DNA from: Triatoma infestans
Lineage: Eukaryota; Arthropoda; Insecta; Hemiptera; Reduviidae
Direction of reading: 5' to 3'
Assembly: GCA_011037195.1 (NCBI GenBank)
Contig: JAAEAF010000663.1
Coordinates: forward strand, 124,001 to 188,000
Length of the DNA stretch: 64,000 nucleotides
How positions within the stretch are numbered: the stretch's first letter is position 1; the number at the start of each line of letters is the position of its first letter. Of the stretch, positions 1 through 10,791 are shown piece by piece. A program made the translations under genes and the position numbers. Below the pieces are notes generated by a model. It searched no databases. It had not been told where the DNA came from and was given only the letters and a program-made list of their open reading frames with translations.

Positions 1-1
1 A

Positions 2-277
2 GGTGATAATAGCTTAGGGGAAGCGAGGCGAGTGGAAAGTAGCCCATTCGAACAATCGGGATCCGAAGAAGTGGAGGAATCGGCTGAAGAGTCGAGCGAT
101 GGAGAATACGCGGATGATCCACACGACGCCACCTGGATCCCTCAACCAGCAGACTTCGATCAAACAGAGGCGAATGAGGTATTACCGGACAGCGAGCTCT
201 ATGCAGGGGTAAATCTGAGGCCGCGGGCTCATCGGCGGTTTGATACAAGGGAAGAAGGTATGGAGAGTGAAGGGTAA
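2..277 (+). CDS. C-terminal end of an LTR-retrotransposon polyprotein (partial)
   Basis: This frame is open from the left edge of the window to a TAA at 275-277, so its true start lies outside. The visible tail is strongly acidic in its middle (runs of Glu and Ser, roughly residues 15-40) and ends with a basic GVNLRPRAHRR segment. An acidic linker followed by a YxxVNLRPR-like motif is typical of the extreme C-terminus of Ty3/gypsy-type pol or gag-pol polyproteins. A polypurine tract and a TG-starting LTR-like sequence follow at 775-791, which supports an LTR element rather than a host gene. No catalytic domain is in view, so the class is inferred from the tail and its context only. A low-complexity acidic host protein is the main alternative. 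Confidence 0.45.
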   Translation, partial: GDNSLGEARRVESSPFEQSGSEEVEESAEESSDGEYADDPHDATWIPQPADFDQTEANEVLPDSELYAGVNLRPRAHRRFDTREEGMESEG

Positions 278-612
278 ACCTGCTAACATTGTTTTATCTG
301 TAACATTGTGACTAATCAGTTAGGATAGACGAAAGAAGGAGTCTCCAATAATTAGTAAAAGATAGAGAAAAATAAGGGAGATGGAGGTGCGCTCGGTAAG
401 ACTCTCAAGTAACGCCGCGTCTTGCCAGAGGCCCGTGATATCCTAAAGGGTAACAACCCAGCATTTGGATATCTAGAGATATCCCAGCAGTGGGATATCT
501 GAGTCGAGTTGAACCTTCAGAGGAGCTTGTGTCACCGATTAGGTAGTCCAGAACCGAAGAGGGCACGGAACCGAAGAGAGGAAGAGCCAAGTAAGGAGGT
601 TCAACGCAGGAG

Positions 613-795
613 TTGCCGGTCCTGAACAAGAACGAAAATCCTGTTGGTAGCGAACGAAAAAGAAAGTTTTCGTCAACAGTCCGGAGAAACCCAGAGGTTA
701 CACAACATCCCAAACAAGAAGTGACCCCTACCGGCCGAAGACCAAAGTGGAGTTCAAGAGGAAGCTCCACTTTGAAAAAGGGAGGAGTGGTGTAA
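613..795 (+). CDS. Short basic ORF ending at the LTR boundary, unassigned
   Basis: A 60-residue open frame rich in Lys, Arg, Ser and Pro whose TAA stop (793-795) lies inside the first five bases of the proposed LTR. Stop codons overlapping the LTR start are common for the last ORF of LTR retrotransposons, which is the only reason to list it. It is in a different frame from the 2-277 tail. I recognise no domain, and the frame could be chance in this GC-richer block. Confidence 0.2.
   Translation: MPVLNKNENPVGSERKRKFSSTVRRNPEVTQHPKQEVTPTGRRPKWSSRGSSTLKKGGVV
775..790 (+). other. Putative polypurine tract of an LTR retrotransposon
   Basis: A run of purines (AAAAAGGGAGGAGTGG, a single T) lies immediately before a TGTAAGTAAG sequence. 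In LTR elements the plus-strand primer sits directly 5' of the TG that opens the 3' LTR, and this matches that arrangement. Confidence 0.45.
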
Positions 796-1010
796 GTAAG
801 TGGAGTGGGGATGGCCAGCTCGGCTGTTGGTGTGGGGGTATACGGAGCAGGCAGTAGGTCAGTAGGGCCTATGACGCTGGCTGAGATAGTTCGACAGGTA
901 GAGTGCCGCTCCATCCCTCACCTCGCCCAGACTGGCAATGTCTTAATTTAAACTTAATTTAACTGGCAGTAATCTTAAAACGTATGTACGTACTTTGGTA
1001 TTTTACATGT
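791..1010 (+). mobile_element. Start of a 3' LTR (Ty3/gypsy-like, end not defined)
   Basis: The sequence begins TGTAAGTAAG directly after the polypurine tract and stays GC-richer than its surroundings until about 930, then becomes AT-rich. No second LTR is in the window, so the 3' boundary and the target-site duplication cannot be set. Assignment rests on position after a polypurine tract and a retrotransposon-like coding tail. Confidence 0.35.
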
Positions 1011-3547
1011 CGGAGAGAGACTCTCTTTAGTTTATCAAAAGAACTAAGAAGTTTATCAAAAGAACAATTCTTTTGTTTGTAAACGGAGTTATTTTCTTTA
1101 ATATATATGTATTTTTAGTAGAGCCATTTGTCATTATTTCCATTCCCTTTCCTTAGCCCACTCCTTAAATTATTATTTCATTTAATCATTTTTATTACCA
1201 TTTCTGTAAACAAATGTTATTATATTAATTTTTTTTTTTTTTTTATTACTTTATTTTCTTATAGATAAAAGTTAGCCGAGAGAAAATATATAAAGTGTAA
1301 AATGTATCCACTTCTATTTATATCAGACGCTGAATACATAATTAAAAAAAAGTTTTAGAAGTTTCTTCGCTCTATATAATATATATACATATTTATTTAT
1401 TTATTTTTTTAATTTATGCAAATGTATAATTTACCTACAGTAAGAATTTATACCCTTTTTATTTTATTTGTTTGTTTCTTATTTAAATTAAAAACAAGAG
1501 TTATATTTAACATAAGTTTCTCTTCTGTATTGAGAAAAGAGTGTTTTTTATGGCAATAAAAACTACCAGGCTAGAAATTTCTAAGAACAGTTGTTCTATC
1601 TAAAAATTATATATTATTATATGCAATTATTAAGAGAGGCAGTAGAAATTGAAAAAGAAGAAAACTGTATGAATAAGGATGATGAATAAGGCTCCAACGT
1701 AAACAATGAGGCATTGAAGGCTAAGACCTCGCCACCCAATAGCCAATCAAACTGAGGAGAGAAAAGAAAATTAAGTCAGTGTACTACCAACAGCCATCTG
1801 CAGAAGGAAGAGAAAAACTACCCCCCCCCTCTATCTTTATACACTATCCACTCTATATCTTGTAAGTGTTGTTTCAGCTTAGAGGCAACACAAGGCGAGC
1901 AGTTGCTTGAAACAGCTCTTGAAGAAAACCCTTCGATAATAATAGCTCTTGAAAGCTGTTTGCAGAATTCTACTTTTTTTTTGGCTTTACCGATATTAAT
2001 TATAGAAAGCTTTATATCTTGATTGAAACGTTTGAATATGTCTAGCTCTTGATGGGAGCTGGGCAAAAGTTTCTACGTCTGGGAAAGCTTGGGTTTTCAA
2101 ACGCTAGCGGCTGTCTATAACTTCAAGCCCATTCATTTCTATAATAATTTAATAAAATTATTCATTTCTCACATTAATTATTTTTTAAGTTCTTCCGAGT
2201 CAATCACAGTTTTTTTTTTTTTTTTTCCTTAAACCGATACACTTTCTGAACTGGACATTTTTCGCAATAAAGTGAAAAATATCTTCGTTTTCCTTGAAGC
2301 TGTGTTAGGAACAGAGCTTTATTTCTTGGAAAATGAATATTTATTTTAATTTTAAAGTTTTCCCCTTACTTTCAACAACCAGATTATATAATTAGCGCCC
2401 ATACATGAATAAACAAACTTAACTCATTGTTTAACTGTTTATGTAAATTTGTATTTACTATTTCAAAACTTTTCTCTGAAATTAGTTCAATTACATATTT
2501 AAATTATTTACATTTTTGTTTTATTCACTTTTCTTTAAAAAATAAATAAATAAATAAATAAATATCCTGGATGTTAACACTGACTTATCTCAATTGGATC
2601 AAAAAAGTTTTTTATCGTGGACTTTCCTTTTTAAAATATTTACGACACCTTCTATTAGAAAAAAAATCAAACATTTAAATATAAGAATCTAGAGTATTAC
2701 GTAATAATTTTATACTTGTTAAAGCAAAATTCAGTAACAAATTTTCAACACTAAATAATGTACATCAACTCAGATTTGCACATCACGGAATTAAAAATTC
2801 TTAACATTGTATGTTAAAATATATATGATTTCGAACAAACAACAGATAGCTGTTTAGTTAAAAAAAAAAACAGCTAAAGCCAAGTTCAGGAAAAAGAAGA
2901 ACAGGTTAGCAATGAAAGCAAAGATAATCACATAGAAGATGGTAAAAGAGTTTGTTGATGAGGAAACGTGTGGTGTCAAAGTAGCAGATAGAAATATGAT
3001 TAAATTCAAATTATTAAGATCGAAAGAAATGTTGAAATATGAACAGCACAAAACTCATGATTTCACCTGATATAAATTTTATTTGATTTGTAAATGATTA
3101 GAATGGTTAACTAGGTAAAGACTCTCTGCATGATGAATTATTGGCAGAGAGCGATTTGAGACAGTTAATTATAGTTATTGTTTATTGCAATTAGTTTAAA
3201 ACGTCATACTGTAAATAGGATATGGAATTTCACCTTGCAAAACTCTATTATTAGTATCTACTCCACACCAGAGATGCTATGTACTGCGTATCTGACGCGT
3301 GATGGGAATGAAGCGCTAGAATGGAGTGCCAAATTATAAGTAAAACTTCCCAATACATTTTTTTTAATATTCAATTTTGGAGCTTAATTTAGAGTTCGGT
3401 CATAAAACGGCTTTTATGAGAAACTTAAATCGACAAAAAAACATCAGTCTTTAACCATAAATGAACAAGCAATATCATCGAAAGATTTTTAAACGATCAA
3501 GCAGTCCTAATCAGTATATGGAGCAACCCTTATCGCACGTCACTCTA
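1011..3547. other. AT-rich non-coding stretch
   Basis: No supported gene. It holds poly-T and poly-A runs, an (AAAT)n microsatellite at about 2536-2563, and an 82-residue minus-strand frame at 1818-2066 (Lys- and Cys-containing, no recognised motif). The 1680-2110 segment is slightly GC-richer and could be an old repeat remnant. Confidence 0.5.
2536..2563. repeat. (AAAT)n microsatellite
   Basis: Simple 4-bp tandem repeat in AT-rich DNA. Confidence 0.8.
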
Positions 3548-3640
3548 ATTTATTATTATTTATTATTTGTCTGTGGGGAGGGACAAAACCCTACGCTATC
3601 CAAACCCTCACTGGACCCATATAGCTACTCCAAGAAAAAC
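3548..3640 (-). repeat. LINE-A 3' tail shared with SINE copies
   Basis: On the minus strand this segment reads GGAGTAGCTATATGGG, then TCCCTCCCCACAGACAA and an AAT-rich tail. SINE copy S3 (15985-16053) has GGGGTAGCTGTATGG and the identical TCCCTCCCCACAGACAA in the same order and spacing. SINE copy S9 (49505-49560) has a more diverged version. Shared tails of this kind let a SINE use the LINE's reverse transcriptase. Confidence 0.75.
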
Positions 3641-3696
3641 AATAACAAACTGAGTCTAGAACAAAAATCCAGATCCGGTACTAATCCATCTAAGAT

Positions 3697-3935
3697 TCAC
3701 CGCAGTCCGAATAAATCGGACAATAACCTAAGCTCTTCCACAGACATCCTATTCCGACCAAAGGTCCTGAACCTATTTTCCGCACAACCAAGGCAATCAG
3801 TCATAAGATGAATAGGGGTTTCCTCCTCTGCCTCACAGGCTCTACAAAATGGATCCGGCATGAGCCCCATTACGTAGAGATGTCTCCTTAAACCACAATG
3901 TCCAGTAAGAGATCCAATCGTGAAAAACGCAGCAA
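3697..3935 (-). pseudogene. LINE-A ORF2 C-terminus (Cys/His knuckle)
   Basis: The minus-strand frame contains LTGHCGLRRHLY followed by a Cys-x2-Cys pair, EEETPIHLM and a further Cys, the arrangement found after RNase H in I-superfamily LINEs. It ends in a TGA at 3697-3699. It is out of frame with the RNase H piece just upstream, so a frameshift lies near 3940. Confidence 0.7.
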
Positions 3936-3942
3936 CGTCTAA

Positions 3943-4460
3943 CTAATGGTCTTGTCCGGACACCCGATGAGTATTTTGGACTGCCGAAAACCAACTGAGC
4001 TCATCCATAAGGATGAATGCTATGAAGCTGTCAATGTCTGGAAGCCTGACAGACATGTCAGAAGACACGCCAAAAGCAGGCTCGGGACCAATGAAAGGAA
4101 GAGAGGCGCCTAATTTGGCAAACCTATCCACCTCCTCATTACCAAAAATTCCCATGACCTGGCACCCAGACTAGAAGCACATCCTTCAGAGAAGAAAGCT
4201 CTTCCAGTCTTTTAGAACATTCTAGTTCCAACCTGGAAGTGAAGAATCATGAACTCAGCGCCTTCAGCGCAGCCTGGCTATCCGAGCAAATACAAACACC
4301 TTTTAAGTTAGTGTTACGTACCCTCTCATCCAAGACTCAACAAAGAATAGCATAAACCTCAGTCTGGAAGACCGTGGTCTATTCACCAAGAGATACTGCC
4401 AAATGATCTCCGGTCTCAAAATAGACCGCAGCTCCAGACCTACCATCATTCTGGAACCGT
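3943..4460 (-). pseudogene. LINE-A RNase H domain remnant
   Basis: The frame at 3943-4155 carries MGIFGNEEVDRFAKLGA and PFIGPEPAFGV, matching the last RNase H motif (GNE...D..AK.GA) and the GPEP segment that follows it in these LINEs. Upstream, a DSQAA-type motif is recognisable in another frame near 4240-4290. Stops between the pieces show that it is dead. Confidence 0.7.
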
Positions 4461-4670
4461 CCATGTATCACCGGAAGTAATTATCAGGTATCACGCCAGA
4501 CGGACCCAATCTTGACCAATTTTCCCTAGAAGGTAACCTGACACTGTAGGACCAAAGTCTTCAACATTCTATCAGAAAGAAAACCTCTAACAGGAACCTT
4601 CAAAAGCATCTCGCGATGAATGGTAGAGTGACCATATCGGTTACCCTGCCAAAAACCTGCCTGTTTAATT

Positions 4671-5072
4671 CTATAACAGCCTTTCATTGCGCCTTAACAT
4701 GTTCCGATCAATTAATTGACTGTCAACAACCACCCCAAGAAACTTCACCGATTTGCAAATCTGAACAGAAGTTCCTAATAACCTAGGAGGTTTTAATCCT
4801 ACTATCTTCCTCCTATTAGTAAATAAAATCACCTGGGTCTTACTGGGATTAATTGAAAGACTCTTATCCTGAGTCCAATCATAGACCATGTTGAGGGCAC
4901 TTTGCATTAAGTCTGAGATAGTAGTCAGACATTGCCCCATCAATAAAATAACACCATCATCGGCATATGCCTGTACATAGAATCCCGATGAACTCATCCT
5001 GGTTAACAGTTCATCCATGACAGCACACCATAGCTTTGGTGAGAGACAACCAAATTGAGGAATCCTCTCCAC
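4671..5072 (-). pseudogene. LINE-A reverse transcriptase, palm/thumb half
   Basis: A 133-residue frame begins IPQFGCLSPKLW (the G-Q/C-LSP motif before the catalytic box) and has AYADDGVILL, the YADD catalytic box, at about residue 36. INPSKTQVILF and KSVKFLGVVVD follow, the motifs D and E of LINE RTs. The aspartates are intact, but the frame stops shortly after and is separated from the fingers half by stops near 5080-5350. Confidence 0.85.
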
Positions 5073-5355
5073 ACTCCCACAACTACAGTGCGCATACCTA
5101 TAGAAGCCTGTTTATTTCTACTCCTTAATTAAATACGCATCCAGTTAATTAAAACTGGCACTTTTTCGACCTACGGAATCTTCAAGAGCATCAAACGATA
5201 CTCTGTCAAATGCCGCTTCAACATCAAAGAAGCACCCTAAAGCATATTCCTTTGTCTCTAGAGCAGATTGATCCTACCGACCAGACAATGCAAAGCAGTC
5301 TCTGTCGATTTTCCTACTGTATAAGCATGTTGGTTAGGATGGAGTGGATGATCCT

Positions 5356-5682
5356 TTAAAGGACCATCAGTAATATACCATCCACCAACCTTTCCAAAGT
5401 TTTTAGAAGGAAAGACATAAGACTTATAGGACTAAATGCCTTAGGGTCAGAATAGTCACTTCTTCCTGGTTTAGGAATAAAGAACACCCTAACTTCCCTC
5501 CAAAATGTTGGCACATAACTAAACATTAAACAACCTTTAAAAATCCTTATCAACACCTTTATCAGTACATCTCCACCATTTTGTAGCTGACAGGGATAAA
5601 CTCCATCAGGTCCAGGGGACTTAAATAGTGAGAAATCTTGCACTGCCGAAACCACTATATCCGTAGTAACTACCGCGTCCAA
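5356..5682 (-). pseudogene. LINE-A reverse transcriptase, finger half
   Basis: The frame contains SPGPDGVYP, IPKPGRSDY and FSPISLMSFLLKTLERLV, which are the conserved RT motifs 0-2 of non-LTR elements (K.PGPDG, P K.G, RPISL...KT.E). The Arg usual before PISL is Phe here. The frame ends before motif A, so it is a truncated piece of one larger ORF. Confidence 0.85.
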
Positions 5683-5727
5683 GGTAACCAGGTCACTAGG
5701 TTCTAGCTTCCTTTCACCAACCGCAGA

Positions 5728-6207
5728 CTAAGCAGTGCTATTTATGTTTATGTTATCCGGGAAATGGGTACTAAGCAAGAGCTGTAATGTCTCCATTTCT
5801 CCTCCTGTAAAGGAACCGTCGGGATATCTTAAAGTACCCAACTGACAGTCCTTATCCTTACCAAGAATCCGTACCAGCTTAGATGTCTCTTGAGTCGAAT
5901 TTAGATCCTCGCAATACGATCTCCAAGAGTTTCTCTTAGCTTTCCTTAAGGCATATTTATATGTTTTTTTAAGACTATTGTAACTATCCCATGACTCCGA
6001 AGAATCGGTTAGGACAGTCTTCCTGTAAGAGCCCCTAACTTGTCTTCTTAGCTTTTCTAACGAAGATGACCACCAGGGGTTCCTACTACCACTAACCAAC
6101 TTGGGAGGACAGGTCTCTTCGAGTGAAGACTTAATGTGTTCATGTAGAATACCAGCCTCTCTTGCCAATTCAGTAATATCACCAAGATCACTTGACTGGA
6201 TAATCAT
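5728..6207 (-). pseudogene. LINE-A endonuclease-RT linker
   Basis: A 159-residue frame with NPWWSSSLEKLRRQVR and RKAKRNSWRSYCEDLN, the Trp/Arg-rich linker segment between the endonuclease and RT of I-superfamily and Jockey-like LINEs. It ends with a stop before the RT fingers frame. Confidence 0.8.
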
Positions 6208-6247
6208 TCTATCTTCTAGAAGTCTAGAATAAGAATTCCAATCCGCC

Positions 6248-6281
6248 CTTCTGGGGTTCCTATAGGTAGGAACCCCAGAAG
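6248..6281. repeat. Perfect 14-bp inverted repeat (hairpin) inside LINE-A
   Basis: CTTCTGGGGTTCCT at 6248-6261 is exactly the reverse complement of 6268-6281, with a 6-base loop. GGGGTTCC occurs again immediately after. It does not correspond to a known LINE motif and looks like a local template-switch mutation. Confidence 0.85.
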
Positions 6282-6284
6282 GGG

Positions 6285-6965
6285 TTCCATGGTGATTGGA
6301 TCAATCCCCCGACTAAACCTAATAATACTGAGATCAGAAATAGAAGCTTCCAAACTTACCCTCCAATCTTAATCAGTTTACTATATTCCTAGAAGCAAGA
6401 GTAATATCAATAACTTGTCTTCTAATCCTAGTTAAAAAAGTGGGTTCAGAACCCTTATTTACAACATCCAGCTCAGTACCCATCAAGAAGTCCATGACAG
6501 CACGACCCCTAGTGTTAATGTCGCTTCTGCCCTAGACAACATGATGTGCATTTGCACCAGAACCTATAATTATAGGTATGTTGCTGGACTCCTAAACCGT
6601 ACCAAATCTACTAATACCTGCGGAGGAGAAGAGGGATGATCATAGGGGAAATAGGCCGAGGCGACATCGACCACCAATCCCCAGAGCAACCCTCACAGCC
6701 ACCAGTTCCCTAGAGCAAAACTGTCTGAACAGAACGGCGCCGACATCTCTACTAGCGCAAATATATGCTCTAGGAATGTCCCCGCCATCCGCAACAAACA
6801 GCCTGCCATTGACCGCACCAAACCTCGAACCAATCCTGTATAAGCATAGGGCTCTTGGATAAGTGTAAAATATGTATGCAACCCAGCAATAGAGCGGCAC
6901 AAATTAGCCGTTGCATCTTTGCTATGCTGCAAGTTAACCTGAAACATTTCTACCCTGGCAATCAT
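6285..6965 (-). pseudogene. LINE-A AP-endonuclease domain
   Basis: The domain starts with MFQVNLQHSKDATANL and has LIQEPYAYTGLV, the N (NLQH) and E (QEP) motifs of LINE apurinic endonucleases. The rest is spread over several frames: overlapping frames at 6640-6900 and 6693-6965 show a frameshift. A 14-bp perfect hairpin at 6248-6281 sits at its C-terminal side. Confidence 0.75.
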
Positions 6966-7033
6966 AGTGATAAGTCAACTAATGTAAGAAATAGAACTTC
7001 TGACATACTTGATAGCAGGCAGGAACAAAAATA

Positions 7034-7141
7034 AATAAATAATAATAATATTTAAATAAATAAATAAATAAATAAAAATAAATAAATAAATATCTATAAA
7101 TAAATAATAAAAATAAATAAAATAAATAAATAAATAAAAAT
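7034..7141. repeat. Compound (AAAT)n / (AAT)n low-complexity tract
   Basis: About 105 bases of AAAT and AAT units, separating LINE-A from a GC-rich block. It could be the A-rich tail of an older insertion. Confidence 0.8.
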
Positions 7142-8160
7142 ACCTGCCCTACATATATCTCCTTTTCCCTTTGACCACGTTTCTGAAATCGCCGCAGGGG
7201 AACAAGTCCTCTGCGGCTCCTCCTGACACGTTCTTTTCCAGAAACAATCCTTCCCTGCCTGTGGATATTTTTCCAGATTCCCACCCATAGTGCATCCAGG
7301 CCCTGGTCACCTGACTCTGGATGTACACAGGAATTGCCCGCACCGCCGGTGGCCCTCTCCTCTAAGGAGCCCCCGGTTGACGAATTTAAAGTTAAGAACA
7401 TATAATAAATAAAATTAAAAATTCATCTTCAGAGGTCTCCACCCTCCACGGAGCTTTACAATTTGGGACGCTTTGAAGAAGCGCCAGAGCTACCCTAGAG
7501 ATATAGCGCCCAGGGATTTTAAGCCAAGGCCCACAATACACGGGAACTCACCCATGCATTCTTACGCTAGCCGATTGACCAGAGCTGGTTAGGCTCTGGC
7601 CGCCTGTTTAGTGGAGTCAGGAGCGAAAGTGGTGTGTTGGACTGCAAGGCACACCGAGGGAACTTGCCTCCAGCGAGAACCTGCCCCCACAACAAAGGTA
7701 TCCCACCCCACAACAAACATGTGGGTGGCACCAGAACTTGCCACTGGCGTGTAGGAATGTAATTGTGTAGGTGTACGATGTTAAGGCGTTTAGGGGTAAG
7801 TGATGCAGCATGAAACCCCACAGAGGCTCCGCAGCAAAAGAATTCGCTGCAAGAGTTTCACGCCGCACATAAATTATGGCGACCCAAACAGAGTGCAGAA
7901 AAGTTTTTACCATCTCACACTTCTGACGGAGCACCGCTGCACTTGTTAGTCTGTAATTGTAGCTGAGGTACATGGGAGTGTTAAGTTCCTAAATAGCCCG
8001 AAGGTTACCCTCTGCATTCGCCTATCAGCTTGGCCACCCGCGCTTCCACAAAAGTGAAGCGCAGATGTTTCCAGAGCCGCGACAAGGACGCGCTAGTTGG
8101 GCTTGAATGAGGTTCTGCGACAGAATATCCGTCTCTAGAAACATAGAGAAGTTTCACCCT
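7142..8160 (-). other. GC-rich block next to LINE-A, possibly its 5' UTR/ORF1 region
   Basis: The composition is clearly GC-richer than its flanks, and several overlapping minus-strand frames of 60-140 residues exist (for example 6979-7401 and 7617-7973). None shows the CCHC knuckles expected of a LINE ORF1. The abrupt drop in GC at about 8165 suggests an insertion boundary. It lies where the 5' part of LINE-A would be, but a separate repeat is equally possible. Confidence 0.35.
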
Positions 8161-9245
8161 AGGTAAGTAAAAATACACCTTCAAATCATTTGGCTGCTCT
8201 CTATAATCTATAATCTTTACTTAAACTCCTTATGCAATGCAATAATCGCCTTAAAATGCTACACAAAAGCTGGCCACAATAGTGTCTTTACATTATCATG
8301 CTGCAATGAGTAGCATTAGCAACTGCAGCAAATGCCAGCTTTGAGTCTCAAAGCGTACGTAAACTGACATTAATTCCTACATTATACAATTAATTGAACT
8401 ATACTACAATGTAATTGGCGAATGAGCTTCAACTTCGACAACGTATCTCCTACCTAGAAGCAACAATGTAACTACTCTAGTTATCTACCGATAGAACAAG
8501 CATCAGTTCTAGAACTCGCCGTATTACTCTCCCAGCTAGTCCTAGCAGCAGCCAACTTTACACACCATTCTACAACACATTACATGACCAAAAATCATTA
8601 CTCTTTGCTCGGTCGCTCTACCCTATATAAAGTTTTTTTCTGTTTAGAATTAAATGTCAGTTGTGTGTACATCATTTTCATCGTTCAATCACTAACATCC
8701 TCTTATTACCATTTCACATCATTTACTGGCCAAATATAATTTTTGTAGTTACAACTTTAGTCTTTTCATTTCAAAAACCACTATGAAATCATCTGCTAGA
8801 TAGATGTACATTTCTAGACAAATTGGTTATTCGCGTGATGAAGAATTCTATAAATAATATTTATAATAATATTCATTATCAAAATTAGCGACTATAATTT
8901 ATTTAAAAAGAACTAATTATAAATTTGAGAATTTTCTTTTAAAAGCAAAAAAGAAAAATACATTTTACTGTAACAAAAACCAGCAATTACGTACTTTTGC
9001 AAAAGTAAACAAACTTAATCTTACTGGGATGAAAAGATTTGTATTAAAGATAATGGAAAAATTAGCTTTGTTTAAGTAGAAAACTGTTTTATTATTAAGA
9101 ATGATAACTTGAGTCCACAATCGATTAGTAAAGAGAAAAGCCTGAGCCCTGTCCGCTCTCCCACACATTAATGGACCACTCTCTTTCCATCAACGTCATC
9201 ATCACAAAAACCCCCTTCATACTAAACTCTTGGTACTCTCTTAGA

Positions 9246-9246
<1 letters not shown>
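8161..9246. other. AT-rich intergenic stretch
   Basis: No supported gene. It contains a core-promoter-like TATA/Inr pair at 8624-8662. A 67-residue minus-strand frame at 8965-9168 has no recognised motif. Confidence 0.5.
8624..8662 (+). promoter_or_regulatory. TATA box plus arthropod Inr-like pair
   Basis: TATATAAA at 8624-8631 is followed by TCAGTT at 8657-8662. The spacing of about 33-35 bases and the TCAGT initiator match arthropod core promoters and many LTR promoters. No ORF downstream supports a host gene, so a solo LTR or chance occurrence is likely. Confidence 0.3.

Positions 9247-9281
<35 letters not shown>
9247..9281. repeat. (TG)n microsatellite
   Basis: About 17 uninterrupted TG units. 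Confidence 0.9.
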
Positions 9282-9284
<3 letters not shown>

Positions 9285-9974
9285 TGTAGTAGGATGGGTG
9301 CTTACATGTAAGGATGGCTTGAGTACCACTTTGTCCCTGACATAAACTTATTATCAACTTTGAGTTAAGTTTCTATTTGACATTTAATTATATCTATCTA
9401 GGCATGTTGCCTACTCATCATTATTCATTGATTGAATTGTTAGTATCTTTTGTTTGTACAGTCATATCTATTTATAAAATGTATTTGTTATTGATTACAA
9501 AAGAAAATTAGAATATTCAATATTCAAATGAAGACAGTGATTCTTAGAAGAGATAAAAATAAGGATCGTTACGATTGTATAAATTTCTGCAAATCAATGG
9601 ATGATTTGTTTTCTTTATTTATTCTATTAAATATATAACTAAATCATGCCCAAAATGTTATCATTATTCTACCAGCCTAAATGTGAACCAACATTTTACA
9701 CCCATCACCATTAGTCAACTTTGTGTGCAAATTCCAAATTTGAATAAAATGCGTCTAGAGAAAATCGTGTATGTCATTCATACCAATTTTTTTTTTTATC
9801 AGCCACTACAGAATTCGCCATTGCCTGGAAACAAGCAAAAGTTTAGTGCCCGGTTTATTTTCTTAAGTAATTTTGCTATTTTAAAGTTAATCACTCATTA
9901 TTTATCTTCCTTCGTTAATAGGTTTCAGATTTCTTTTACAATAACACCTTTACTTAATTTATTAAATTCTCTAA

Positions 9975-10211
9975 TTTTTTTTTTTAATTTAAGGCGCCCC
10001 AATACCTATGTAATTGGCGTCCGGAGCCTTCTCAGTGCACTGCCGGCCTCCGGACAGTGTTCTCTCTTTACAGACAACACTGTCCATCACCGGACAGTGA
10101 ACTGTAGAGGCTCCTAGGAAGAAAAAAAATCTAAGGGCAGCAGCTGGACTCGAACCCAGGACCTCCGCGTGGGAGTCCAGTACGGTAACAACTTAGCTAT
10201 TCCCATCCCTT
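9975..10211 (-). mobile_element. SINE-1 copy S1 (tRNA-derived)
   Basis: On the minus strand the copy starts near a GGGATGGGAATAGCTAAG A-box-like head. A B-box-like GGTTCGAGTCC counterpart follows, then the body hairpin CACTGTCCGGTGATGG... and a CGCC...CCTTAAATT tail ending in oligo-A (poly-T at 9975-9985 on the plus strand). A 9-bp direct repeat, TTCTCTAAT, flanks it (9967-9975 and 10210-10218), which fits target-primed insertion. The tRNA part is not cloverleaf-competent over its full length, so this is not a tRNA gene. Confidence 0.85.
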
Positions 10212-10284
10212 CTCTAATGTGTTTACTTTGCTAATTTTTGTAATATTGTAAAAACGATGTCGAGTTGCGGGCAAAAAAACCTCT

Positions 10285-10330
10285 AATTTTCGCCGAAGTT
10301 TCGGCAAATTTATTGCCTTCTTTAGAGTCT
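10285..10330 (-). ncRNA. Degenerate hammerhead-like core at PLE-1 3' end
   Basis: The minus strand reads CUAAAGA, one A, GGC, a 9-base loop, GCC, GAAAC, UUC. The core Gly5 position is A instead of G, so this copy should be inactive. It aligns position by position with the better-preserved core of PLE-2 at 58614-58650. Confidence 0.5.
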
Positions 10331-10788
10331 GTACAAAGGTTATAAAAAAAAATCAAAAACAAAGAAAATACAAAAAAATTAAAAATCAACTATATAAATA
10401 AACTAAATAATACATTAAAGTGTTTTATATGTATAATATAAATTGAAATTTATTTTAAACTATTGCTATAATTAATTACAGAACAAATCGGAATTAAACT
10501 ACACATGAAAATCTAACATAATAAGTGTACGTACAAAAATAATTTCTGTTTGCATTTCTTAAAAACTACAGTTTAACTGAGATACCATCACCAAGTGTTA
10601 AGGAAATAGGGTGTATCAAGGTTTATAAAGGCTAGAAGAGCGGATGGGAAAACCGATGTCTTATTGTATGTGTTGTTTAAGAAATTCCAGGCAGGAGACT
10701 GTTATAACTGAGGGATAGGTTGTTGGTATCTGTTCTAAAATTGATGGCTGATTTATCTTTTTAATATGTACCATTCCTAATTTATTTC

Positions 10789-10791
<3 letters not shown>

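Larger units (their letters stand above)
3548..6970 (-). mobile_element. LINE-A: degenerate RNase H-bearing non-LTR retrotransposon (I superfamily, LOA/R1-like)
   Basis: Read on the minus strand, the domains come in order: AP-endonuclease (about 6965-6290), linker (6207-5728), reverse transcriptase (5682-4671), RNase H (about 4460-3943), C-terminal zinc-knuckle region (3935-3697), then a 3' UTR ending in an (AAT)n tail at 3548-3566. This is nearly a complete ORF2. Stops and frameshifts break it into at least five pieces, so it is inactive. Clade is inferred from the NLQHSKDATANL and LIQEP endonuclease start and from the presence of RNase H. No clear ORF1 is seen upstream, although a GC-rich block at 7142-8160 may be its 5' part. 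The last ~70 bases are shared with SINE tails elsewhere in the window. Confidence 0.85.

Noticed and set aside
405..914. 169-residue minus-strand frame
   Set aside because: It lies antisense across the retrotransposon 3' end, with no recognisable motif. GC-richer local composition is enough to keep it open by chance.
1818..2066. 82-residue minus-strand frame as a host exon
   Set aside because: No known motif, no splice signals that I could support and no neighbouring exons; kept only as a remark.
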